Source: a virus. Taken from it: DNA of 64,000 bases. Shown here one piece after another: positions 56,508 through 64,000 of this stretch; position 1 is the first letter of the stretch, and every line of letters begins with the position of its first letter. A program made the translations under genes and the position numbers. The notes under the pieces are model-generated. The model searched no databases. It was given only the letters and a program-made list of their open reading frames with translations, and was not told the DNA's origin. Location: IMG/VR virus record IMGVR_UViG_3300012001_000006, positions 1-64,000 of that record; one strand, given 5' to 3'.

Positions 56508-57132
56508 ACGACACGTTCTGGTTGCTGATGCCGGGGAATGCGCCGAAGTTCGCCTGGTTGCCGTGCGCCTCGCAGCCATTGATGCCACGCAACGACAGGT
56601 CGCAGGAAGTCATCGCTCCCTGATACCCGCACTCGACCCCCTTGAAACGAAACTGACAGTAATCGCGCGTCTGGATACGCAACGGGAAGGTTTTTGTGAT
56701 GATGTTTTCGGCGCCGAGCGTGAATGTGCAGGTGTAATTTGTTGAGGTCGCGCCGATCACGACGAAGTATTCGACGACTTCTGGCGGCTGTGCTAGGTTG
56801 CCGGCGTTCACAACCGAGATCGCCACATTGAAGCCGACACCGCCCCCGTAAAGCTGCATTTGAGATTGCACCGCCAGCGAGTGGTCGTTCATCGTGAGAT
56901 TCACAGACGACTGCTTGCCAGACTCCTCCCGCAGCTCGATATCGAAGCTGGCCGGCAGGTAGGTATGACCGTTAAAGACGATCTCTTCCGTGTTGCGGAC
57001 TAGGTTCATCGTCTGCACGACGGCGCCTGTGATCGGATTGACGACATCGATATCCAGGCAGATTAGCCAGGGAACGTCGGAAGAAAGCCGGTTCTTCTCA
57101 ATAATGCTGGCGACGGAAAGTGATTTACTCAT
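56500..57132 (-). CDS. minor tail protein, lambda gpL-like iron-sulfur type
   Basis: The N-terminal 140 residues are beta-rich tail-hub type (YLPASFDIELREESGKQSSV). The C-terminal part has four cysteines, YCQFRFKGVECGYQGAM and SCDLSLRGINGCEAHGN, ending FGAFPGIS. This arrangement matches lambda gpL, whose C-terminal domain holds an iron-sulfur cluster. A TATAAT-operator promoter lies only 6 nt upstream of the ATG, so the mRNA may be leaderless; no ribosome site is visible. Confidence 0.85.
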   Translation of the reverse strand: MSKSLSVASIIEKNRLSSDVPWLICLDIDVVNPITGAVVQTMNLVRNTEEIVFNGHTYLPASFDIELREESGKQSSVNLTMNDHSLAVQSQMQLYGGGVGFNVAISVVNAGNLAQPPEVVEYFVVIGATSTNYTCTFTLGAENIITKTFPLRIQTRDYCQFRFKGVECGYQGAMTSCDLSLRGINGCEAHGNQANFGAFPGISNQNVSYG

Positions 57133-57138
57133 GCCGGC

Positions 57139-57163
57139 ATTATATATCAGTCAGTTGTGACTT
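57139..57163 (-). promoter_or_regulatory. tail promoter with operator CAGTCA-GTTG-TGACTT
   Basis: Minus-strand TATAAT (57139-57144), 3 nt, palindrome 57148-57163. Transcription would start close to the A of the ATG at 57132. Confidence 0.6.
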
Positions 57164-57172
57164 ATCAAGTGA

Positions 57173-57538
57173 TTACGCCTGTTGCAAGGAAAACTGAACA
57201 TCCCAACGCTGCGCGGTGCCGATGCCGGTGTACTTAAAGTTTAGCTTCTTATCCATAAATCGCACCTGAAAGACCGCCTTGTCGATCGGATCAGTCCAGG
57301 CAAAAATCACCGAGCCGCCCTTCACGGTGTCGTAAAACGCCTGAAGTGCGCCGCGATCCGCGTTCGACAGGTTCGTGAAGCCGGACGTGAAGGAGCGGCG
57401 TGGCGCGCGGGTCGTCTTGGCGCGCGAGACAACGTAGCCGCCATCCATCTTCGACTGCATCGATACGTCTTCCTGCTCGACGGAGTAGAATTTGGAATCC
57501 TGACCTGTTGAAAGCGTTGGGAAGATAGGGGTGGTCAT
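57173..57538 (-). CDS. minor tail protein, lambda gpM-like
   Basis: A 121-residue protein (TPIFPTLSTGQDSKFYSVEQ, SRAKTTRAPRRSFTSGFTNL, YDTVKGGSVIFAWTDPID, GTAQRWDVQFSLQQA). The ending RWDVQFSL is typical of phage minor tail proteins that follow the tape measure. It joins tube to tip. AAGGATATGTAA precedes the ATG. Confidence 0.8.
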   Translation of the reverse strand: MTTPIFPTLSTGQDSKFYSVEQEDVSMQSKMDGGYVVSRAKTTRAPRRSFTSGFTNLSNADRGALQAFYDTVKGGSVIFAWTDPIDKAVFQVRFMDKKLNFKYTGIGTAQRWDVQFSLQQA

Positions 57539-57548
57539 TTACATATCC

Positions 57549-60500
57549 TTATTTTAGCGCCGACTTCATACCGGAGCGGAAGCCGCCGGCCTGGTTCGCC
57601 GCGGTTAGAACGACATCTAAAATCATTTGGGCGCCATCCATGCGCGGCTGACCCTGCTGAGCGCTAACAGGCTGGCCGCTTTGGTTAATAACGTTGACGG
57701 TTACGTTTGGCGCCGAATTTCCCTGCTGGCTGCCCTTCATTGTTACAGGGATGCTGCGACCGTCTGGAAGCGGCACGTATGCTTCGGGGCCAGCCTCGCC
57801 GTAGATCGCGACCTGCGGGCTGTTCGCGATGCCGCCGGAGGCGTATTTGCGCAACTCCATCGACCCCATGCTTGTCATGACGCCGCCGTTCGCAAAGGCG
57901 GTCGCGTAATCTGCGTACGTTAAGCCGTCGATGTTCTGGCCGTAAAAGTTCGAGCCGCCTAATCCACCGCCTAATCCACCGCCTAATCCACCGCCAGAGG
58001 CGCCTGCGCGAAGATTATTCATAAACGTGGTCAAGGCGGCGTTAGTGCTGCCAACCGTAGTCGTCATACTCGCTAGAGCCGTTGTATTTGCGGTGGTCGC
58101 TGATGTCTCGGCGGACTTGCTTGCCGTCTTTGTCACGCCGCCACCCAATGACGAACCACCACCGAACAGACCGCTAAGAAAGTTCGTGCCGGCGCTGACG
58201 ACGCTCTTCAATGAATCACCAATCGCCTTTTTAATCGCCACGTCCGCTATGCTTGTCAAAACCGACTGCATGTAGCCGAGGATGTTATCCTTGAACTGCT
58301 TCATGCGGCTTTCGCCTTTCGTCATCGACTTTTCAAGCAGCGAAACGAAGCCTGATGCCCATTGATCTTGCAGGCTATTAAGCTGTTGCGTCGTATCTTG
58401 CCATTGACGATTTAAGCTAACAATAGGCTGTTCCAGAGCGTGCGCAAGCTCCTGGGCCTGCCTCGTCATGGTCAAGTTGTGCTGCGCCTGTTCTTTCTCA
58501 ATCAGCGCGTCGGATTTAGCATTGATGCCGACAATTTCGTCCGCGGTTGAGGAGGCGATTTCCGTTTCGCGCCGCTTGTTAAACTCGAATACGCGTTGCG
58601 CCGTTTCGTCATTTTCCTTCTTGTTTGCCTCGCTGAACTGCTGACGGATCGCGTCATCGTGGGTTATATCCCACTTCGGAATCTTGTTCTTCTGCGTGAC
58701 ATCGGCGGTATTGTTCGCCAAGTCTGCGCCGGCCTGATTGAAGAGCGCCTTATTCTTCGCCCTCTCCCATTCTGCAAACCCCACCGTGCCGGCTTTCAGA
58801 CTCTCCCCCGTACGGGCGAACTCCCTGTCCAGCGCGCGAAGTGCGTCCGACTGCTTGGTCAAGCTGCCGCCGTTCATACGCTCCATCGCGGCGTCAAACT
58901 CGCCCGACGTTGCGGCCGCGCGCTCATTTGCGTAGACGACCGCCTTGGTCTGCGCAGCCAGCAGCATTTCTTGTGCTGTTTTCGCTTTTAGCCTATTGAT
59001 TTCGTCGGAGTCGGCGGCGGGTCGTACCTTGATTGGCTTGCCGTTCTTGTCTTTCGCATCCTTGTCGTACTTTCCGGCGGCCCGATTGCCCTCGATGATC
59101 GACGCAGCTTCATCTTTCAAGGTTGCGAGCTTTTCGCCACCCGAGATGAGCGCCTTGAGCTTTGCTTCCTGTGCGCCAAGTTTGCCGTCAGCTTCCGCGA
59201 GCGCAGCCGTCAGTGGATCTTCGCGATTAGCGCGACCACCATGTCCGCCAGTGACGTTTGCGGCGTCAATGACCCGCTGCGCGGCTGCGTCAGCGCCCGT
59301 TTTCGCAACCGGCTTCGCCACTACTGGCGCGACCGGCGGCAACCCTAGCCCTGCCGCTTCGCGATCAGCTTGACGCTGCGCCGCCTGACGCTCCTCCCAT
59401 GTGCCTTTTTTACGATCTGCCTTCTCTTTTTCCGTCAGCGTGCCGGACGCAAGGCGTCCGTTGTATGACTCGCCGTTCCGATCGTCTCTTTCGGCCGCCA
59501 GGCGCATCTTGCCGGCTTCGTCGGTGAAGAATGCGCGCGTCTTGGATACCGCGTCCGCGATTGTGTCGTAAAACCGCGCGCCGAACGAAATAGCCCAATC
59601 GATCACCTTCGCACCACCAACCTCCAGGTTGGCAACCCAATCGGTCAACTGGTACAGCATCGCCAGTTCGCCGATGATCGGAATCATCTTGAGGAATGCG
59701 GAGCCAATCTTACCGGCGATACCGATCATCTTGGCGCCGGCGCCCAATACCATTTCGCCGGCACTTACCGCACCCGCGCCGAACTTACCGAGCGACGGAA
59801 CTGCCGTTGCGATCTTCTCGCCGACGCCGCCGATCGCGTTACCCATCCCTGCGTAACCTGGAATGGAGGCGGCGACCTTGCTGGCTGATTCACCGATATT
59901 CACGTTCCACTTCGCGCTTTCAACATTCCCCAGGCCGAACATGCGCGTCAAGAGCGAGCCGGAGTTGGTGACTGTGCCAAATGCGCTGGATGCCGCGGTT
60001 GCGCCGCCGGCCATGTTGCGCAAGATACTCACGAACGAGCCGGCCATACCGAACATACTGGCGAAGCCTTTGAACGCCAGTACCGCACCACCAATTGACG
60101 CTGCGATCGCGCCAAACTGAACCACCATCGGGTTCGCTGTTGCAAACTCTTTGGCTTTCTGCACGATGCTTGAAAACGCAGTCAAAAGCTCTTTCAAGAC
60201 CGGCAATAGCTGCGTACCGACCAGCATCGCAACGTCGGTCGCTTGCGCCTTGAAGTCCTTCATCTGGCGGTCGTACGTTTGCTGCAAATCCTTGTCAACC
60301 CCGTCAATTCCCTTCGAGCCTGTAATCGTCTTGCTCTGCTCGGCCAAACGCTTCTGTGAGCGTGGGTCGCCGGCGGTCATCAGCGCTTGCGCGGCGGTCG
60401 TGGTGATCCCCAGATGGGCCAGGTACATCGACACGGCAGTCATCTGGTTCTCGGCAGAGTTGACATCCTTGCCTTGGTAGAACTTCGCGACGTTGCCTTG

Positions 60501-62357
60501 CTTCTGCGTGTACGCGATGATGTCCGGCATGATCGACTGCACCGCGGCGACCGGATTTTTCAGCCACAGGTCGGCATTCTTGAAGCCGCCATGCTTGGCA
60601 TCCTTCAAGACGCCGGCGTTGTCTTTCGACATATCGAGACCGGAGGTATTCATCACGCCGGCGCCCGCGAATTCCTTAACTGCTTCGCTGCTCAAGCCTT
60701 TACCGAGCGCGTAGGACTGCATCATCTTGAACGCGGTGCCGACCGTAGACACGCCGCCGGCCGAACCACCGCCGTCGCCGCCGCCTGCAACCTTGAATTG
60801 ATCAACCACGCCTGCAAGGTTGATCAGGCCCGCGTCGCTCAACTGACCGGCGCCGACACCCAGGCGTCGCAGCACCGTTTCAATGTCTTGCGTCTGCACC
60901 TTGCCGGCCGTGCCGATCGAAATCTTCTGCAAGGTCTCGAACGTGCGCTTTGTGGCTTCAGGATCAGCCGTTTGTTGCCGCATTTCGGCCACGCCGTACA
61001 TATTGCGAATGGTCGATTGCGTGTCGCCATGCACCAAATCGAGCGACTTCAGATTGTTCGAAGCCTTGACCGCGGACTCAAGCGTCTTGTTGATGATGTC
61101 CGCGTTGTTCGAGCCGATCGAGGCGATCGCCGACATGCGCGACTTGATCGCGTCCAGTGTCGAGAGGAACTTCAGATTGTTGCTCATCGCTTCCGAATCG
61201 GCATAGATGCCGGCTTCTTCCGCTTTTGGCAGGTTCAACGCGCCGACGATCACCTTCTGGCGCTGCATCTCGTCAGCCGCGCCGATCGATGCGCCGATAC
61301 CCTTTTCAATCTTGGCGCCGGCGTACATCTGCGCCATGCCCTTCCACATCTGGCCCATCGAGGCGACTTGCGCGCGCTGCTCCTCGAAGCGCTGCCGTTC
61401 GGACAGTTGGAAGTTGCGAATTTGTGCGGCCGACTCATCGGCGTTCGCGCGACGTTCAGCGAAGGCGGCCTTGTCAGCCTCGCGACGCATCTTGGTCAGG
61501 CGAATGATCTCTTCCGCGTTTGACTGCTCAACGTGAGCTAGAACGCCTGCCGCGCCTGCCTGTTGCGTGGTGAGCTGGATCGACTTCTCGATCTCGGCAT
61601 TCTTCCACTTCATCTCATTGATGGTGGCCTGAACGTGAGCGGCTTCAGCCTGTGCCTCTGCTGCGCCGGCCGCGAACGGTGCGGCGTCCTTTCGAATCTG
61701 CGCGCCGGTGGCGGCATTCTTGCCGAAGTAATTCTTTGCCGGCGCGACGTTCGCGTCGTACAGGTGATCCAGCTTGCGCTGAAGCGCGGTTAGTTCCGCA
61801 ACCGCCCTCTCGCGCTCGGCGATGATTTTGACGTTACCCTGGCGCTCTACCTCCAGCGCCTTGATCTTGTTTGCCGCTGTGCCTTCGATCGCGCGCTTGC
61901 CGCTGGCGACGCTGTTCGTGTTGGCCTCATCGAGCTGGAGAATACTGGCAACCGTCTTGCGAATAGCGGGGCCGAGCGAGTCGAGACTTTCGCTATACAG
62001 CTTTGTCCACTTGTCGGCGCCGGTCGAGGTCGCTCGTTTGTTTGCGTCCGCAAGCGCATCAACGCCCTGCGCGGCAGCTTTTGATTTGGAGCCGATCGCG
62101 TCGAGCTTCGTGACGGTCTCTGCCATTTGGCTGACCATCGCCTGAAGCGTCTTGCCGACTGCGCCGAAGCCGCCAGCAAAGGCGGCGATCTCTTTGGTGA
62201 GGCCGGAGACTGAACCCTCGATCGAGTCGGCCACCTTGCCGAAGCTCTTCAGCCCTGCCTCGAATACCTTGACGACCTCGCCGGCACTTTTGGTCTTGAC
62301 GCTGAATCCAGCGTCTTCGAGAGTTAATACGACCTTGATGTCTTTGCTAATCGTCAT
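57549..62357 (-). CDS. tape measure protein
   Basis: A 1602-residue protein that sets tail length, predicting a tail of roughly 240 nm at 0.15 nm per residue (rule of thumb). Residues 1-330 are coiled coil; 330-760 a phage tape-measure core (YAGAKIEKGIGASIGAADEM, VQTQDIETVLRRLGVGAGQL). Hydrophobic segments near 775-800 (VQFGAIAASIGGAVLAFKGF) and 920-945 (AFLKMIPIIGELAMLYQLTD) may enter the host membrane. The end is Gly-rich (SGGGLGGGLGGGLGGSNFYG) with a VYGEAGPEAYVPLPDGRSIPV-like C-terminal motif. GAGGGCAGC precedes the ATG. Confidence 0.95.
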   Translation of the reverse strand: MTISKDIKVVLTLEDAGFSVKTKSAGEVVKVFEAGLKSFGKVADSIEGSVSGLTKEIAAFAGGFGAVGKTLQAMVSQMAETVTKLDAIGSKSKAAAQGVDALADANKRATSTGADKWTKLYSESLDSLGPAIRKTVASILQLDEANTNSVASGKRAIEGTAANKIKALEVERQGNVKIIAERERAVAELTALQRKLDHLYDANVAPAKNYFGKNAATGAQIRKDAAPFAAGAAEAQAEAAHVQATINEMKWKNAEIEKSIQLTTQQAGAAGVLAHVEQSNAEEIIRLTKMRREADKAAFAERRANADESAAQIRNFQLSERQRFEEQRAQVASMGQMWKGMAQMYAGAKIEKGIGASIGAADEMQRQKVIVGALNLPKAEEAGIYADSEAMSNNLKFLSTLDAIKSRMSAIASIGSNNADIINKTLESAVKASNNLKSLDLVHGDTQSTIRNMYGVAEMRQQTADPEATKRTFETLQKISIGTAGKVQTQDIETVLRRLGVGAGQLSDAGLINLAGVVDQFKVAGGGDGGGSAGGVSTVGTAFKMMQSYALGKGLSSEAVKEFAGAGVMNTSGLDMSKDNAGVLKDAKHGGFKNADLWLKNPVAAVQSIMPDIIAYTQKQGNVAKFYQGKDVNSAENQMTAVSMYLAHLGITTTAAQALMTAGDPRSQKRLAEQSKTITGSKGIDGVDKDLQQTYDRQMKDFKAQATDVAMLVGTQLLPVLKELLTAFSSIVQKAKEFATANPMVVQFGAIAASIGGAVLAFKGFASMFGMAGSFVSILRNMAGGATAASSAFGTVTNSGSLLTRMFGLGNVESAKWNVNIGESASKVAASIPGYAGMGNAIGGVGEKIATAVPSLGKFGAGAVSAGEMVLGAGAKMIGIAGKIGSAFLKMIPIIGELAMLYQLTDWVANLEVGGAKVIDWAISFGARFYDTIADAVSKTRAFFTDEAGKMRLAAERDDRNGESYNGRLASGTLTEKEKADRKKGTWEERQAAQRQADREAAGLGLPPVAPVVAKPVAKTGADAAAQRVIDAANVTGGHGGRANREDPLTAALAEADGKLGAQEAKLKALISGGEKLATLKDEAASIIEGNRAAGKYDKDAKDKNGKPIKVRPAADSDEINRLKAKTAQEMLLAAQTKAVVYANERAAATSGEFDAAMERMNGGSLTKQSDALRALDREFARTGESLKAGTVGFAEWERAKNKALFNQAGADLANNTADVTQKNKIPKWDITHDDAIRQQFSEANKKENDETAQRVFEFNKRRETEIASSTADEIVGINAKSDALIEKEQAQHNLTMTRQAQELAHALEQPIVSLNRQWQDTTQQLNSLQDQWASGFVSLLEKSMTKGESRMKQFKDNILGYMQSVLTSIADVAIKKAIGDSLKSVVSAGTNFLSGLFGGGSSLGGGVTKTASKSAETSATTANTTALASMTTTVGSTNAALTTFMNNLRAGASGGGLGGGLGGGLGGSNFYGQNIDGLTYADYATAFANGGVMTSMGSMELRKYASGGIANSPQVAIYGEAGPEAYVPLPDGRSIPVTMKGSQQGNSAPNVTVNVINQSGQPVSAQQGQPRMDGAQMILDVVLTAANQAGGFRSGMKSALK

Positions 62358-62386
62358 GCTGCCCTCAAGCTATTAAATTTCAGTAA

Positions 62387-63054
62387 TTACGAAAGCCCCT
62401 TCAATTCTGCGAAGCCCACCTCGTCTCTTTCATCTATCAACTGCGCCGGTGGCTGGTCTTCCAACTTAACCAAGGTGCCTGCCTCGACGACCAAACGCTG
62501 TCTGTATGTGGCGGCTCCTTCAGCGCTCTCGCTGCAAACCGCAACCGTCAGCGAGCGCATATCCTTTTGGGCTTGAATTCGATCGACGTTTCTGCTCATT
62601 AGCCAGAACGTCTTCAATGGAAGCGTCATCACTTCCGCGTAGCTCTGGGCGTAAAAGTGCATGACTCGACAGAAGAAGAAACCGAAATCGATCTCCTCTA
62701 TCTGTGCGCCTTTTAGTTTCCCGCTGGTGTGCCGTCCTCTGCTTTGTCGGCTGGAACGGTGTCGGCCTGCTCGTTATCGCCGCGTACGAATGCGGTAATC
62801 GAGCGCAGCTTTTCCAGCGTGAGACCGCCGAGCGCTTCGCGCGGCAGCGTTGGGACACAGCGAATGATCATGTCGATGGTTGCTTCGATCTGGTCAACGA
62901 TGCTGGCAGCGTCCGAGAGCTTTTCAGCAGCGCGGGTTGTTTCGATGAAGTTGGCAACACTCATCTCGATCACCGGATAGGTGACGCCTTTGATTACCAA
63001 TTCGCGTGCTTCTTCGTTGGCGCTCAAAGCGTCCAGGTTCAGGATTTTTGCCAT
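62387..63054 (-). CDS. tail assembly chaperone GT, made by -1 frameshift
   Basis: Gene G and the downstream frame are joined by a -1 slip at 62716-62722 (G GGA AAC), just before the G stop. The fused product is 222 residues: G, then LKGAQIEEIDFGFFFCRVMH, AQSYAEVMTLPLKTFWLMSR and an acidic end. T-domains of this kind recruit the tail tube protein while G coats the tape measure. Both lie, as expected, between tube and tape-measure genes. Confidence 0.88.
62713..63054 (-). CDS. tail assembly chaperone G
   Basis: The unshifted 113-residue product (AKILNLDALSANEEARELVI, NFIETTRAAEKLSDAASIVD, PREALGGLTLEKLRSITAFV) ends DGTPAGN directly at the slippery site. Such G proteins bind along the tape measure during tail assembly and are made in large excess over GT. 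TACAAGGAAATACTGAA precedes the ATG. Confidence 0.85.
   Translation of the reverse strand: MAKILNLDALSANEEARELVIKGVTYPVIEMSVANFIETTRAAEKLSDAASIVDQIEATIDMIIRCVPTLPREALGGLTLEKLRSITAFVRGDNEQADTVPADKAEDGTPAGN
62716..62722 (-). other. programmed -1 ribosomal frameshift site GGGAAAC
   Basis: On the minus strand the G-gene codons read GCG GGA AAC TAA. The heptamer G_GGA_AAC fits X_XXY_YYZ, and the stop codon follows at once. Slipping back one base opens a frame that reads straight into the T domain. Confidence 0.88.
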
Positions 63055-63073
63055 TTCAGTATTTCCTTGTAAG

Positions 63074-63100
63074 GAAGCCCCACCGTATAGGTGGGGCTTC
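63074..63100 (-). terminator. 11-bp hairpin upstream of gene G
   Basis: GAAGCCCCACC/GGTGGGGCTTC with a 5-nt loop lies between the tube gene and gene G. There is no T-run on the minus strand, so it may be an mRNA processing or attenuation element instead of a full terminator. Confidence 0.45.
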
Positions 63101-63114
63101 GTTGGTTGGTGAAT

Positions 63115-63130
63115 AAGTCAGGTCTGACTT
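63115..63130. promoter_or_regulatory. perfect operator AAGTCA-GGTC-TGACTT
   Basis: Perfect 6-4-6 palindrome 2 bp after the tail tube stop codon. No TATAAT nearby; stoperator-like. Confidence 0.6.
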
Positions 63131-63132
63131 AG

Positions 63133-63975
63133 TTAGCTGCCGACAGAAAAGAGCTTGCCGGTGTTTGGGTCTGGATAGCCGGTGAAATCACAGTTGTACA
63201 CGCGCTCATTTTCGAGCTTGTATGCAAAGGTCAATCCACCTGCTGTGCCGGCCAGCGGGATCACGAAATCTTCCGACTGGTCGTTGTCGGGCCGCGACTT
63301 CGGATGCAGACGAAGTTCCTTGGCTGTCGACAACAGATCGACACCAACGCCGTTGGTCACATCGACGCGAGCGACAGTTCCGTCAACACCGCCGGTCAGG
63401 GTTGCGCCGGACACGGTAACGGAGGCGCCGGCAGTGCCGCTCGCCAGCGTGAAGGCGTTGCCGATGACGCCGCGCATACCGTACGCGACGTTCACAATCG
63501 CGCCGACAGCCGAGTAGGATGCGACGTTGAGGGCGGGAGCGACCGAGCTGTTCAGCACGGCAGCCAAAGCTGCGGCCGAAGCGGCAGCGGTGGCGCCGAT
63601 GGTAACTTCATTCACTGCGGCGGCCAGCGTCTTGAAGGTCAGAGTTTGACCATTCACGACGACCGTTTGACCGGTGGTTGGCTGAACGGCGACAGTCATC
63701 TGGCCGGCTGCGGCAACGGCATCCGTTACCAGCGTTGCGCCTGGCATAACCTTCACCAGATTGTCCAGCGTGGTTTCGGCCATAGGCACCTTGACCGTCA
63801 CTTCGCGGCCCATGATGTATTCGTTGATGGAGGTTTTGCCGAATTGATCGACTGTGACCTTGTGGGTGTCCGTCTTTACGGCCACTTCAACGCCGCCTTG
63901 GGTGTAACCCAAGTCACCGCCGCCGAAGAAGACCTTACAAACGCCCAACTTGACGTTTCTTGTATCACTTGCCAT
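63133..63975 (-). CDS. major tail tube protein
   Basis: The ATG at 63975 (MASDTRN) follows AAAGGAG. Residues 1-75 (VKLGVCKVFFGGGDLGYTQG, SINEYIMGREVTVKVPMAET) and 215-280 (LLSTAKELRLHPKSRPDNDQ, YNCDFTGYPDPNTGKLFSVG) form the tube fold. Between them lies an inserted Val/Ala/Thr-rich domain (about 85-205), probably surface-exposed on the tail. It is first in the tail gene order, before G/GT and the tape measure. Late-region genes upstream are beyond the window. Confidence 0.85.
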   Translation of the reverse strand: MASDTRNVKLGVCKVFFGGGDLGYTQGGVEVAVKTDTHKVTVDQFGKTSINEYIMGREVTVKVPMAETTLDNLVKVMPGATLVTDAVAAAGQMTVAVQPTTGQTVVVNGQTLTFKTLAAAVNEVTIGATAAASAAALAAVLNSSVAPALNVASYSAVGAIVNVAYGMRGVIGNAFTLASGTAGASVTVSGATLTGGVDGTVARVDVTNGVGVDLLSTAKELRLHPKSRPDNDQSEDFVIPLAGTAGGLTFAYKLENERVYNCDFTGYPDPNTGKLFSVGS

Positions 63976-64000
63976 TTTAAAACTCCTTTGCAAAGGAAAA

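Noticed and set aside
1-64000. CRISPR array, insertion sequence or transposase
   Set aside because: No regularly spaced direct repeats and no transposase motifs were seen.
1-64000. luxI-type autoinducer synthase
   Set aside because: No frame has LuxI motifs, so the LuxR-like protein would have to use signal made by the host or its neighbours, unless a synthase lies outside the window.

Overview
The window is phage DNA: about two thirds of a large temperate siphovirus genome with a lambda-type long flexible tail. The host is most likely a quorum-sensing Gram-negative bacterium, plausibly a betaproteobacterium. I infer the host from the GC-rich coding style, the 3' half of a bacterial tRNA-Cys gene beside the integrase (a putative attP), a LuxR-type receptor and a Ros/MucR-type zinc finger. 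Almost everything is on the minus strand; only a four-gene regulatory island (27185-29705) is on the plus strand. Head and packaging genes are absent and should lie beyond the right end, upstream of the tail genes.

Right part (63975 to 43672, read right to left) is one late region: tail tube, tail chaperones G/GT with a programmed -1 frameshift, a 1602-residue tape measure, minor tail proteins M-, L- and K-like, a J-type tip protein, two Ala-rich fibre proteins, accessory proteins, then holin, GH108 endolysin and an XhlA-like protein, closed by a terminator at 43620. Middle (43594 to 31116) is replication: metallophosphoesterase, PhoH, an Hfq-like Sm protein, DnaB-type helicase, a 31-residue membrane microprotein, primase, ATP ligase, a guanylate kinase-like protein, and a recombinase-like protein without visible catalytic residues next to attP. 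Left part (26596 to 1) carries a CobT/CobS pair, a sigma-70-family factor, a DNA polymerase III alpha with a uracil-DNA-glycosylase-like tail, a gp32-like SSB, 5'-3' exonuclease, RecA, SbcC/SbcD, a RuvC-like resolvase, a B12-type ribonucleotide reductase, ThyX and a MazG-like pyrophosphohydrolase. Three homing-type endonuclease genes interrupt it.

The most unusual part is the control region. An XRE repressor-like gene, an Arc-type ribbon-helix-helix gene and a LuxR-type acyl-homoserine-lactone receptor lie beside an excisionase-like gene and a tyrosine integrase. The LuxR protein is about 130 residues too long, and its N-terminus resembles the RsaM (DUF4902) family of quorum-sensing modulators, so it looks like an RsaM-LuxR fusion. 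A 22-bp perfect palindrome with lux-box geometry (TGTA-N6-TACA) precedes the Arc-LuxR pair. A second palindrome, AAGTCA-N4-TGACTT and variants, occurs at 22 intergenic places through the whole window, often touching a TATAAT box. It looks like a genome-wide operator or stoperator network of one phage regulator. Together these suggest a lysis-lysogeny switch that listens to host quorum sensing.
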